NCBI GenBank assembly: GCA_017632495.1
Contig: JAGBRG010000162.1
Coordinates: 1-5,903, forward strand
Length of the DNA: 5,903 nucleotides
Direction: 5' to 3'
Source: Spirochaetales bacterium
GTDB taxonomy: Bacteria > Spirochaetota > Spirochaetia > Sphaerochaetales > Sphaerochaetaceae
A program made the translations under genes and the position numbers. The notes beneath the pieces are model-generated. The model was given only the letters and a program-made list of their open reading frames with translations, did not search any database and was not told where the DNA came from. This document shows, one piece after another, positions 1-5,877 of this stretch. Within the stretch, counting starts at the first letter, position 1, and every line of letters starts with the position of its first letter.

Positions 1-12
1 CCAATCTAAATC

Positions 13-45
13 AAAAAAAGAAAGCTCCTTCGGAATCGAGGGAGC
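13..45 (-). terminator. Rho-independent terminator of the operon
   Basis: Read on the minus strand, an 8-bp stem (GCTCCCTC / GAAGGAGC, with one G-T wobble) encloses a 6-base loop GATTCC and is followed at once by TTTCTTTTTTT. This is a classic intrinsic terminator. It lies about 37 bases after the permease stop codon, so it ends the transcript of the whole gene block. On the plus strand the stem is not followed directly by a T run, so it is probably one-directional. Confidence 0.9.
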
Positions 46-82
46 GTTCGTTTGAGGTATTTTTTTACCGGGAGAATCGGTC

Positions 83-1741
83 TTACATCATGATCTCTCC
101 GTCCTTGGAGACTCTGTTGAAGAGAATAAGTGAGAGGACGGTGAACAGCGATACTATTGTGGCCAGAGCACAGGCTCTTCCGTCAGTTGCGTTTGCAACA
201 GCCTTGTAGACTGCAATGTTCAAAGTCTGTGTCTTGAATGAATACAGAAGCATGGATGATGAAAGCTCTGTAATCAGTGTGACCCAGCTCATGATGGCTC
301 CGGCAAAGAGTCCGTTGAACATCATCGGAACCGTGATCTTGACCAGTGTCTTGAACTTGCTGGCACCAAGGGACTCGGCAGCCTCATCGATTGACAGCGG
401 AATCTGGGCCAGTATGGCTACAGAAGATCTGATTGTGTACGGAATTCTTCTGACACACATGGCAATGATCATGATTGCAGCCGTTCCGACCAGAGGCAGG
501 TAGCGGTTGTTGAATGCAAGAATCATGGAGATACCGACAACGGCACCCGGAATTACGTATGGAACCATCGAAAGAGTATCGATTGTGGCATTCAGGACAT
601 TTCTGCGTCTTACTGTGAGATATGAAATCAGGACTGCCAGGATGATGATGAGAATCAGTGCCATTCCGCAGATCCTGATTGTGTTCCAGATGGTGTTGCC
701 CATTCTGCTGAACACGTGCTGGTAGCTCTGAAGTGAGAATCCATCCTGGAAAACCTCTCCGCTGGGGTTTGTCTTTCTGAATGAGAGATAGACAAGGTAC
801 AGCTGGGGAAGAAGAGCCAGGGCAACAAGGCCGTAGCTGTAAAGATGGATGAAGAAATTTCCGAGCGGCTTGGCCTTCTTTCTCTCGACATGGTTCATCG
901 CGCTCATTGAGAAGCTGTTCTTCTTTGTCAGATATCTCTGAACCAGGAAGAAGGCAAGCGTAATCAGAATTGCGATGACTGCGATTGCCGAGGCGAAGTT
1001 GTGGTTGGTTCCCACCTCACCTACGTACTCGTTGTAAATGATGACCGGGAAGGTCGTAAATCCCTCACCTATCATAAGAGGAGTTCCGAAGTCCGCAATG
1101 GCTCTCATGAAGACCATAAGGGCTGCAGCCAGAATGGACGGCATGCAAAGTGGAATGACGATTCTGAAGAATCTCTTGACTCCGCTGACTCCCATGTTGG
1201 CCGATGCCTCCAGAAGCGACTTGTCTATGTTCTTCATCGCACCTGAGACATACATGAAGACCAGAGGGAACAGCTTCAGAGACAGAACCAAGAGGATTCC
1301 GTTGAAACCGTAGATGTTCGGAATGGTTATCCCGAACACGGCCTTGATCATCTTTGTGATGGCTCCTGCTCTTCCCAGAAGCTTGACCCATGCATAGGCT
1401 CCGATGAACGGGGCGGACATGGATGACAGGATGATCAGCATCTGAAGAGTCTTTCTTCCCTTGACCTCATACATGTTGTAGAAGTATGCAAGTGGAATGC
1501 CCAGAACAAGGGATATTCCGCAGGCACAGATTGCCACCTTGAAGCTGTTGGTCAGAGTCCTGAAATAGAAGGTCTGGCTGAAGAACTTGATGAAGTGCTT
1601 GAAGGTAAGAGCTCCGGTCTTTTCATCCAGTACAGACTGCCTGACAATCTTGAAAAGAGGATAGACCATGAAGAGCAGATACAGGGCAAGCACAATCAGG
1701 CTGATTATGACCCAGAAATCGAATTTCGCTTTCTTCTTCAT
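83..1741 (-). CDS. ABC transporter permease, two fused membrane domains (Fe3+/sugar-phosphate/phosphonate-type)
   Basis: This is the inner-membrane channel subunit, 552 residues, of a binding-protein-dependent importer. It is strongly hydrophobic, with about 12 membrane segments (roughly residues 9-30, 66-87, 100-118, 147-168, 200-217, 249-268, 296-320, 353-375, 390-410, 418-430, 470-495, 524-541). Two EAA loops, which dock the ATPase, are visible: EASANMGVSG at 178-187 and EAAESLGASK at 453-462, each followed by a hydrophobic VIP/TVP stretch. Two loops in one chain show that both permease halves are fused, as in the FbpB/AfuB and PhnV-like family, so no second permease gene is needed. I chose the ATG at 1741 (MKKKAKFDFW). 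It lies 7 bases after the ATPase stop and has a GAGG ribosome site at 1747-1750. A GTG at 1771 would add ten residues but lies inside the ATPase gene without a good site. Family is sure; substrate is unknown. Confidence 0.93.
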   Translation of the reverse strand: MKKKAKFDFWVIISLIVLALYLLFMVYPLFKIVRQSVLDEKTGALTFKHFIKFFSQTFYFRTLTNSFKVAICACGISLVLGIPLAYFYNMYEVKGRKTLQMLIILSSMSAPFIGAYAWVKLLGRAGAITKMIKAVFGITIPNIYGFNGILLVLSLKLFPLVFMYVSGAMKNIDKSLLEASANMGVSGVKRFFRIVIPLCMPSILAAALMVFMRAIADFGTPLMIGEGFTTFPVIIYNEYVGEVGTNHNFASAIAVIAILITLAFFLVQRYLTKKNSFSMSAMNHVERKKAKPLGNFFIHLYSYGLVALALLPQLYLVYLSFRKTNPSGEVFQDGFSLQSYQHVFSRMGNTIWNTIRICGMALILIIILAVLISYLTVRRRNVLNATIDTLSMVPYVIPGAVVGISMILAFNNRYLPLVGTAAIMIIAMCVRRIPYTIRSSVAILAQIPLSIDEAAESLGASKFKTLVKITVPMMFNGLFAGAIMSWVTLITELSSSMLLYSFKTQTLNIAVYKAVANATDGRACALATIVSLFTVLSLILFNRVSKDGEIMM

Positions 1742-1746
1742 AGTGA

Positions 1747-1750
1747 CCTC
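1747..1750 (-). promoter_or_regulatory. Ribosome binding site of the permease, overlapping the ATPase stop
   Basis: On the minus strand the end of the ATPase gene reads AAG TGA GGTCACT ATG. The GAGG core shares two bases with the TGA stop and sits 5 bases before the permease ATG. Ribosomes finishing the ATPase therefore stop on the permease start signal, which suggests translational coupling. This site decides the 1741 start over the upstream GTG. Confidence 0.7.
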
Positions 1751-2837
1751 ACTTGACCAGGCTCTTCTCACCGTCTTCCGTGAACACGTTGATCTTCTCA
1801 GCCTTTACGGTAAGGTCGACCTGTGTTCCGTTCTCGATGATGTCATCAATAAGAGACTCCTGGATGATCTCGACCCTGGTTCCGTCGGCAAGCTCAACGA
1901 CATAGTGTGTGTTCAGACCCAAGAATGTGCTGTAGAGAACCTTTCCGACAAGACTTCCGCTTTCGGACTTGGAATTGATCACAAGCTCTTCAGGTCTGAC
2001 GGAAACTACGACTTTCTGACCGTCTGTGACATCGGTGAGGTTCTTCATCTTCACCGTGTAGCCGTTGTTGAACACAATGGCTTTGTCCTTGCCTTCTACC
2101 TTGACCATGGCCTCCATCAGATTGGTGCGTCCGATGAAGGTTGCGACGAACTGGTTGGCCGGTCTCTGATACAAAGCCTTAGGAGAGCCGATCTGCTGAA
2201 TCACACCGAGATTCATGACTGCGATTCTGTCGGAAACCGCCATGGCCTCTTCCTGGTCGTGTGTGACGTAGACAGTTGTGATTCCCAGTCTGTTCTGGAT
2301 CTCCTTGATTACGGTTCTCATCTCGACTCTGAGCTTGGCATCGAGGTTTGAAAGGGGCTCGTCCATCAGAAGGACCTCAGGCTCTATGGCCAGAGCTCTT
2401 GCAAGGGCGACTCTCTGCTGCTGTCCTCCGGAAAGCTTCTCAGGAAGACGGTCCGCATACTCGGAGATCTTCATAAGAGCCATGAATTCCTCTGTCTTGG
2501 CAGCTATTTCTTCTTTCGGAAGCTTCTTGTTCTTAAGTCCGAAAGCAACGTTCTTTCTTACTGTGAGATGTGGAAAGATTGCATAATTCTGGAACACCAT
2601 TCCGATGTTTCTCTTAGACGGATCAAGGTCATTGATCAGGCGGTCACCGAAGTAGAAGGTTCCGCCTTCGATTGAGTTGAATCCGGCAATCATTCTGAGC
2701 AGAGTTGTCTTTCCACAACCTGAAGGACCAAGAAGGGTGAAGAACTCTCCCGGCTGAATCTCCAGGGACAAATCCGGAATGGCCACGAAATCGCCATACT
2801 TCTTTACTGCATTATTAATCGTGATTTTGACATCCAT
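1749..2837 (-). CDS. ABC transporter ATP-binding protein with C-terminal TOBE domain
   Basis: This 362-residue cytoplasmic ATPase powers the importer. All motifs are intact and in order: Walker A GPSGCGKT at 37-44, Q-loop glutamine at 83, signature LSGGQQQ at 135-141, Walker B VLLMDEP at 155-161 with catalytic E160, D-loop SNLDAK from 163, and switch histidine H193 in VTHDQEEAMAVSDR. After about residue 240 comes a TOBE-type beta domain (VVSVRPEELVI at 277-287), usual in the FbpC/PotA/MalK group and often a site for small-molecule control. Length fits the family. The start is ATG at 2837, with a GGAG site 10 bases upstream (2848-2851), which is longish spacing; a start-stop pair ATG-TAA lies between them. 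It is downstream of the binding protein across a 97-base structured gap, and 7 bases upstream of the permease. ABC importer ATPase is certain; iron transport, the common automatic label for this group, is not supported by context. Confidence 0.96.
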   Translation of the reverse strand: MDVKITINNAVKKYGDFVAIPDLSLEIQPGEFFTLLGPSGCGKTTLLRMIAGFNSIEGGTFYFGDRLINDLDPSKRNIGMVFQNYAIFPHLTVRKNVAFGLKNKKLPKEEIAAKTEEFMALMKISEYADRLPEKLSGGQQQRVALARALAIEPEVLLMDEPLSNLDAKLRVEMRTVIKEIQNRLGITTVYVTHDQEEAMAVSDRIAVMNLGVIQQIGSPKALYQRPANQFVATFIGRTNLMEAMVKVEGKDKAIVFNNGYTVKMKNLTDVTDGQKVVVSVRPEELVINSKSESGSLVGKVLYSTFLGLNTHYVVELADGTRVEIIQESLIDDIIENGTQVDLTVKAEKINVFTEDGEKSLVK

Positions 2838-2865
2838 ATTACATCAACTCCGCTTGTATAGTTGT

Positions 2866-2889
2866 TTTGGTCCTAATTCATAGGACAAA
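2866..2889 (-). repeat. Second inverted repeat (bulged hairpin)
   Basis: Arms TCCTA (2871-2875) and TAGGA (2881-2885) pair around a 5-base loop. With one bulged G the stem extends through TTTG at the left and CAAA at the right, giving about 9 pairs. It abuts the stronger hairpin at 2891-2918, forming a tandem pair. There is no T run after it on the minus strand, so it is not a terminator by itself. Confidence 0.55.
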
Positions 2890-2890
2890 T

Positions 2891-2918
2891 TTTGTGGCCC
2901 CTGAGGCGGGGCCACAAA
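2891..2918 (-). repeat. Strong perfect 11-bp hairpin after the binding-protein gene
   Basis: TTTGTGGCCCC (2891-2901) and GGGGCCACAAA (2908-2918) are exact inverted repeats around a 6-base loop. Six or more G-C pairs make this the most stable structure in the window. On the minus strand it is followed by ATTTGTCC, not a T run, so it looks like an mRNA-stabilising or partial-attenuation stem rather than a full terminator. It begins about 16 bases after the binding-protein stop. Confidence 0.8.
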
Positions 2919-2934
2919 GAGATTCGAATCCGAA

Positions 2935-3975
2935 TCAGTTCTTTCCGTACTTTGCCCAGTACTCGTTCCACTTGTCGCAGATGGCTGCCTTGTTCTTGGC
3001 AAGAGCCTCTGTGTCAGCATCCTTGTAGTTGATTGTTGTGATATCAACCATTCTTGCGCTGCCGCCGGAAAGTTTTGTTGTTGTTGCAGGTCTTGCTGCA
3101 GCATCGAGGTAGGACTGCTGTCCTGCATCGCTCTGGAGGAAGTCCATGAACAGCTTTGCGTTCTCAAGGTTCTTAGCACCCTTGATGATAGCTGAAGCGA
3201 ATCCAACGCTTGTCACACCCTCTTCCCAGTAGACCATGTGTCCGCCTGTCTCACCAGCATCAAGCAGCTTGACGATTGCCGGCTCATATGAAAGACCGAC
3301 AGCGTACTCACCGGCCAATGTTGACTTTCCGGGAACTGATGATGAGCTGACAACGACAAGACCGTTCTGCATGAGCTTTGCAATGTAATCCCAAGCTGCG
3401 TCACTGTCCCAGCCGCCGAAGTCTGTCAGCAGGCACTGGAGGTTGTTCCATGCAGATGAAGAAGAAGTCGGGTTGGCCATGACAACCTTGCCGTAGAGTT
3501 TCGGATCAAGAAGTGATGCCCATCCTGTGACCTTGACTCCAAGCTCCTTCTCAAGAGCATCGTTTACGACCATGACGGGAAGCTGGACATCGTGGAATGT
3601 GAGCTTGCCGGATTTGTTGCGGTAGTCAGACAGCATCTTGTCGTCATTCTTGCTGACATAGGACTCAAAGTACTGTCCATATGCATCAAGGTCGGCATAC
3701 TGAAGTCCGCCGAACATTGCGTCGGCCTGCGGGTTTGCAGCCTCAGCCTGGATTCTTGCCTTGCAGTCACCTGCACCACCGTATGTGTAATAAACAGTGA
3801 TGTTCGGGTAGAGCTCGTTGAACTTTGCGATGGCAATGTCGTAGTGTGCCTGGCTCACGGTTGTGTAAAGAATCAGGTCTCCGGATCCACCGGCCTTCTG
3901 CTCGGAAGCGGCCTGTGCGAAGATGGCTGTCATTGCAACCAGAGCGATAAGCAAAATCATCAATGCTTTCTTCAT
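2935..3975 (-). CDS. ABC transporter periplasmic substrate-binding protein, AfuA/FbpA-like
   Basis: This 346-residue exported protein captures the substrate for the importer. A signal peptide is clear: MKK, a hydrophobic core at about 5-19, and a probable AQA cleavage near residue 22. There is no lipobox cysteine, so it is predicted soluble rather than a lipoprotein. The mature part has the two-lobe binding-protein pattern: LILYTTVS at 34-41 (first strand), ADAMFGG at 84-90, LYGKVVMANPTSSSSAW at 160-176, GEYAVGLSYEP at 222-232, VGFASAIIKGAKN at 257-269, and AKLFMDFLQSDAGQQ at 273-287. In FbpA the GE..xG stretch is followed by the paired iron-ligand tyrosines; by eye those places are P232 and A233 here. 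ATG at 3975 is preceded by AAGGAG 6 bases upstream. It sits 36 bases after the kinase gene and is flanked by hairpins on both sides, which may raise its output. A ligand such as a sugar phosphate, phosphonate or other organic anion is more likely than iron, but this is inference. Confidence 0.9.
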   Translation of the reverse strand: MKKALMILLIALVAMTAIFAQAASEQKAGGSGDLILYTTVSQAHYDIAIAKFNELYPNITVYYTYGGAGDCKARIQAEAANPQADAMFGGLQYADLDAYGQYFESYVSKNDDKMLSDYRNKSGKLTFHDVQLPVMVVNDALEKELGVKVTGWASLLDPKLYGKVVMANPTSSSSAWNNLQCLLTDFGGWDSDAAWDYIAKLMQNGLVVVSSSSVPGKSTLAGEYAVGLSYEPAIVKLLDAGETGGHMVYWEEGVTSVGFASAIIKGAKNLENAKLFMDFLQSDAGQQSYLDAAARPATTTKLSGGSARMVDITTINYKDADTEALAKNKAAICDKWNEYWAKYGKN

Positions 3976-3981
3976 ATTTTT

Positions 3982-3986
3982 CTCCT
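3982..3986 (-). promoter_or_regulatory. Strong ribosome binding site of the binding-protein gene
   Basis: AGGAG (in AAAGGAGAAAAATATG on the minus strand) lies 6 bases before the ATG in an A-rich, unstructured leader. This is the best-placed site in the operon, in line with the high output expected of a binding protein. Confidence 0.75.
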
Positions 3987-3994
3987 TTTCTTTT

Positions 3995-4011
3995 CTACAC
4001 TTTCTGTGTAG
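3995..4011 (-). repeat. Perfect inverted repeat directly after the kinase stop codon
   Basis: CTACAC (3995-4000) and GTGTAG (4006-4011) form an exact 6-bp stem with a 5-base loop. On the minus strand it touches the TAA stop of the kinase and is followed by AAAAGAAAAGGAG, not T, so it is not a terminator. It could be an intercistronic RNA hairpin marking the 5' side of the binding-protein message, or a dyad operator. The sequence alone does not decide between these. Confidence 0.6.
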
Positions 4012-4926
4012 TTATTCACCAATCATTTTCAGAACCGTCTTTCTGTCGGGAATTCCGGCTCTGCCTCCCGGGACTGCACACTTACAGCTTGCAGTTGCAC
4101 TTGCAAACCTTATGCAGGTTCCAAGACCCATACCCGAGACATATGCGCTGAGGAAAGAGCCGTGAAATACATCTCCGCAACCGGTGGTATCAACCACCTT
4201 GGGAGCCTTGAAGCTGGGGAAATCAACAACCTCTCCGTCAATCAGGAACTTACTTCCGTCCTCTCCAAGGGTACATCCGACGATCTTTTTCCTTCCCCAC
4301 GTCGACATCTCAATCAGAGCCTCATTATACGTGGGTTTTCCGCTCACACGCAACGGATATTTACTGTTCATAATCAGTATGTCAGCCAAGGTTGCAAGGG
4401 TTCTGTTTTTTTCATTGTCCGCCTGCATCGAGCATCCGTCCAGTGAAACCGTAACCCCGTACTCCTTGGCAATCTTTGCAGCGTTCAGCGCATTCTCGTA
4501 GTGTGTTCCGTCAAGATGCACCACGCTGCAGTTTTTGATGACATCCTTCAGATTCTGCGTCCAATCGATGGGCGGATTGAAGTCCCTTTGGGGAAACTTT
4601 GTCCTGGACCCGCTTTTTGGGTCCACCATCACGAAAGACTCAAGACCGAAGCAGTCATCACGCTTTATCAGATAGTCGGTGCAGACCCCCTCCTCTTTGA
4701 ACATCCTGATGCACTCATCCGAAACCATGTCATTTCCCAGGTTTCCGATGAAGGCGCATTTTGAACCGAGCCTTGAAGCTGCCACGATGGCCGTGGCCGA
4801 GGCCCCTCCGCCCTGGATGATTCTGGATGTGATATGAGTCGAGCTGTTCTCAACAGGATAGTCATCAACCATGCAGATCATATCAACACAGCTGTATCCT
4901 ACCCCGACAATCTGAAACTCTCTCAA
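4012..4926 (-). CDS. PfkB/ribokinase-family sugar kinase
   Basis: This 304-residue cytoplasmic kinase transfers phosphate from ATP to a hydroxyl of a sugar or sugar-like compound. The N-terminal strand IVGVGYSCVDMI (6-17) is followed by the first family signature GGGASATAIVAASRLG (39-54) and FIGNLGNDMVSD (59-70). The C-terminal signature DTTGCGDVFHGSF (246-258) carries the anion-hole glycines and catalytic base D252. TLGEDGSKFLIDG (219-231) is the nucleotide-side strand pair. Two substitutions stand out: T45 where the usual signature has Asn, and C250 where DTTGAGD has Ala. The start is TTG at 4926, with GGAGG at 4932-4936, 5 bases away. No in-frame ATG lies between it and the preceding stop, and the next Met (residue 16) would delete the first beta strand. 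It follows the transketolase subunit by 12 bases. It has 13 cysteines, which suits an anaerobe. The substrate (ketose, aldose, nucleoside or other) cannot be told. Confidence 0.92.
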   Translation of the reverse strand: MREFQIVGVGYSCVDMICMVDDYPVENSSTHITSRIIQGGGASATAIVAASRLGSKCAFIGNLGNDMVSDECIRMFKEEGVCTDYLIKRDDCFGLESFVMVDPKSGSRTKFPQRDFNPPIDWTQNLKDVIKNCSVVHLDGTHYENALNAAKIAKEYGVTVSLDGCSMQADNEKNRTLATLADILIMNSKYPLRVSGKPTYNEALIEMSTWGRKKIVGCTLGEDGSKFLIDGEVVDFPSFKAPKVVDTTGCGDVFHGSFLSAYVSGMGLGTCIRFASATASCKCAVPGGRAGIPDRKTVLKMIGE

Positions 4927-4931
4927 ATAAT

Positions 4932-4936
4932 CCTCC
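4932..4936 (-). promoter_or_regulatory. Ribosome binding site that fixes the kinase TTG start
   Basis: GGAGG on the minus strand lies inside the 12-base gap after the transketolase stop and 5 bases before TTG at 4926. It is the only good site near the kinase N-terminus and supports the non-ATG start. Confidence 0.75.
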
Positions 4937-4938
4937 GC

Positions 4939-5877
4939 TTACCTTCTGCAAAGCTCCATCGCCTTTTGGGCAATGTTTTCCTTTGTGATTCCATAGGCCT
5001 CAAGAAGCTCGCCCGTGGCACCTGACTGTCCGAAGCGGTCCTCTATGGCAACATGTGAAATCCTTATTCCGTCTTCCTCTGCAAGTGAGCTTGCCACAGC
5101 CTCTGTAAGTCCGCAGACCATGTTGGACTCCTCGCATACCAGAACTCTCTTTCCGGCCTTTCTGACTGCGGCAATAACGCCGTCCTTGTCAAAAGGCTTG
5201 ATTGTGTGGATATTCACAAGAGAGGCGCTTATGCCCTTCTCTTTCAGAATATCCAGAGCCTGATGAGAGAGACATGTCATCATGCCGGAAGCGATGATGC
5301 AAAGGTCCTTTCCCTCACAGAGTGTCTGTACCTTGCCGAACTGAATCTCATCATCAAGGCTTGTGATGCTTTCCATGGGCTCACGCGATGTCCTGATGTA
5401 GACAGGACCGTTATGCTCATAGGCCATCTTGGCAATAAGCCTTGCCTGGTTTGAGTCACAGGGCTGAAGAACGACCATGTTGGGCAGAGAACGCATGATT
5501 CCGATATCCTCTACACACTGATGGCTTCCGCCGTCTCCTGCTGCTGTGATTCCGCCGTGACTTCCGACAATCTTCACATTCAGGCGTGAATAGCACACAC
5601 CGTTTCTGATAATTTCAAAGGCACGTCCTGCTACAAAGACAGCCATGGATGCGCAGAAAGGAACAATTCCGACCTTACTAAGGCCTGCGGAGATTCCCAC
5701 CATGTTCTGCTCAGCGATTCCTACATCGATGTACCTTTCAGGAAAAGCCTTCTGGAATGCGACAGACCCTGTTGTCTTTGCAAGGTCCGCATCCAGTGCG
5801 TAGATGTCATCATGGACCTTGGCAAGATCGACCAAACCCTCATAGAAACCGAATCTGGTAGCTTCCTTATTTGCCAT
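4939..5877 (-). CDS. Transketolase, C-terminal subunit (split transketolase)
   Basis: This 312-residue subunit carries the pyrimidine-binding and C-terminal domains of a thiamine-diphosphate transketolase, which moves a two-carbon ketol unit between sugar phosphates. IDVGIAEQNMVGISAGLS (50-67) holds the glutamate (E56) that activates the cofactor. GSHGGITAAGDGGSHQCVED (105-124) is the family's histidine-containing loop. VVLQPCDSNQARLI (135-148) and the end motif DRFGQSGATGELLEAYGIT (280-298) are typical of split transketolases rather than DXS. The diphosphate-binding domain is absent, so a partner subunit is required; its likely last codons are at the right edge. ATG at 5877 has GGGGG at 5884-5888, 6 bases upstream. 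The TAA stop is 12 bases before the kinase. The split form is common in bacteria and archaea. It could be the housekeeping enzyme, but its place in a transporter operon suggests a dedicated catabolic role. Confidence 0.95.
   Translation of the reverse strand: MANKEATRFGFYEGLVDLAKVHDDIYALDADLAKTTGSVAFQKAFPERYIDVGIAEQNMVGISAGLSKVGIVPFCASMAVFVAGRAFEIIRNGVCYSRLNVKIVGSHGGITAAGDGGSHQCVEDIGIMRSLPNMVVLQPCDSNQARLIAKMAYEHNGPVYIRTSREPMESITSLDDEIQFGKVQTLCEGKDLCIIASGMMTCLSHQALDILKEKGISASLVNIHTIKPFDKDGVIAAVRKAGKRVLVCEESNMVCGLTEAVASSLAEEDGIRISHVAIEDRFGQSGATGELLEAYGITKENIAQKAMELCRR

Larger units (their letters stand above)
2838..2934 (-). promoter_or_regulatory. Structured intercistronic region between binding protein and ATPase
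   Basis: This is the longest gap in the operon (97 bases). In transcription order it holds a perfect 10-base palindrome GATTCGAATC (2921-2930), a strong perfect hairpin (2891-2918), a second bulged hairpin (2866-2889), and the ATPase ribosome site with an ATG-TAA start-stop pair. No convincing promoter was seen: TATACA near 2855 has no matching -35 box. Such structures after a binding-protein gene commonly protect the upstream message or slow read-through, making more binding protein than ATPase and permease. That role here is inference. Confidence 0.6.

Noticed and set aside
56..69. Small inverted repeat GGTA-T6-TACC before the terminator
   Set aside because: A four-base stem with an all-T loop is likely chance and is too weak to matter beside the real terminator at 13-45.
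1742..1771. GTG start ten codons upstream for the permease
   Set aside because: It lies inside the ATPase gene without a clear ribosome site, and the added residues (MRRAWSSEVT) do not look like a permease N-terminus. ATG at 1741 has GAGG 5 bases away and begins MKKKAKFDFW directly before the first membrane segment.
83..2837. Ferric iron or phosphonate transporter as the firm call
   Set aside because: The family similarity covers iron, phosphonate, phosphoglycerate and sugar-phosphate systems. The binding-protein residues and enzyme neighbours do not support iron, and no phosphonate gene is present.
2850..2860. TATACA as a -10 box for an internal promoter of the ATPase
   Set aside because: At 16-18 bases upstream the sequence is CTATGA-like, far from TTGACA, and falls within the hairpin arm. 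Not enough to call a promoter.
2891..2918. Intrinsic terminator after the binding-protein gene
   Set aside because: The stem is strong, but the following bases are ATTTGTCC rather than a T run, and the ATPase and permease behind it need transcription. Kept as a hairpin only.
3592..4011. Plus-strand open frame of 139 codons opposite the binding-protein gene
   Set aside because: It is antisense to a gene with a clear signal peptide and conserved motifs, has no family features, and ends by chance in the intergenic hairpin. The other plus-strand frames are likewise shadows of minus-strand genes.
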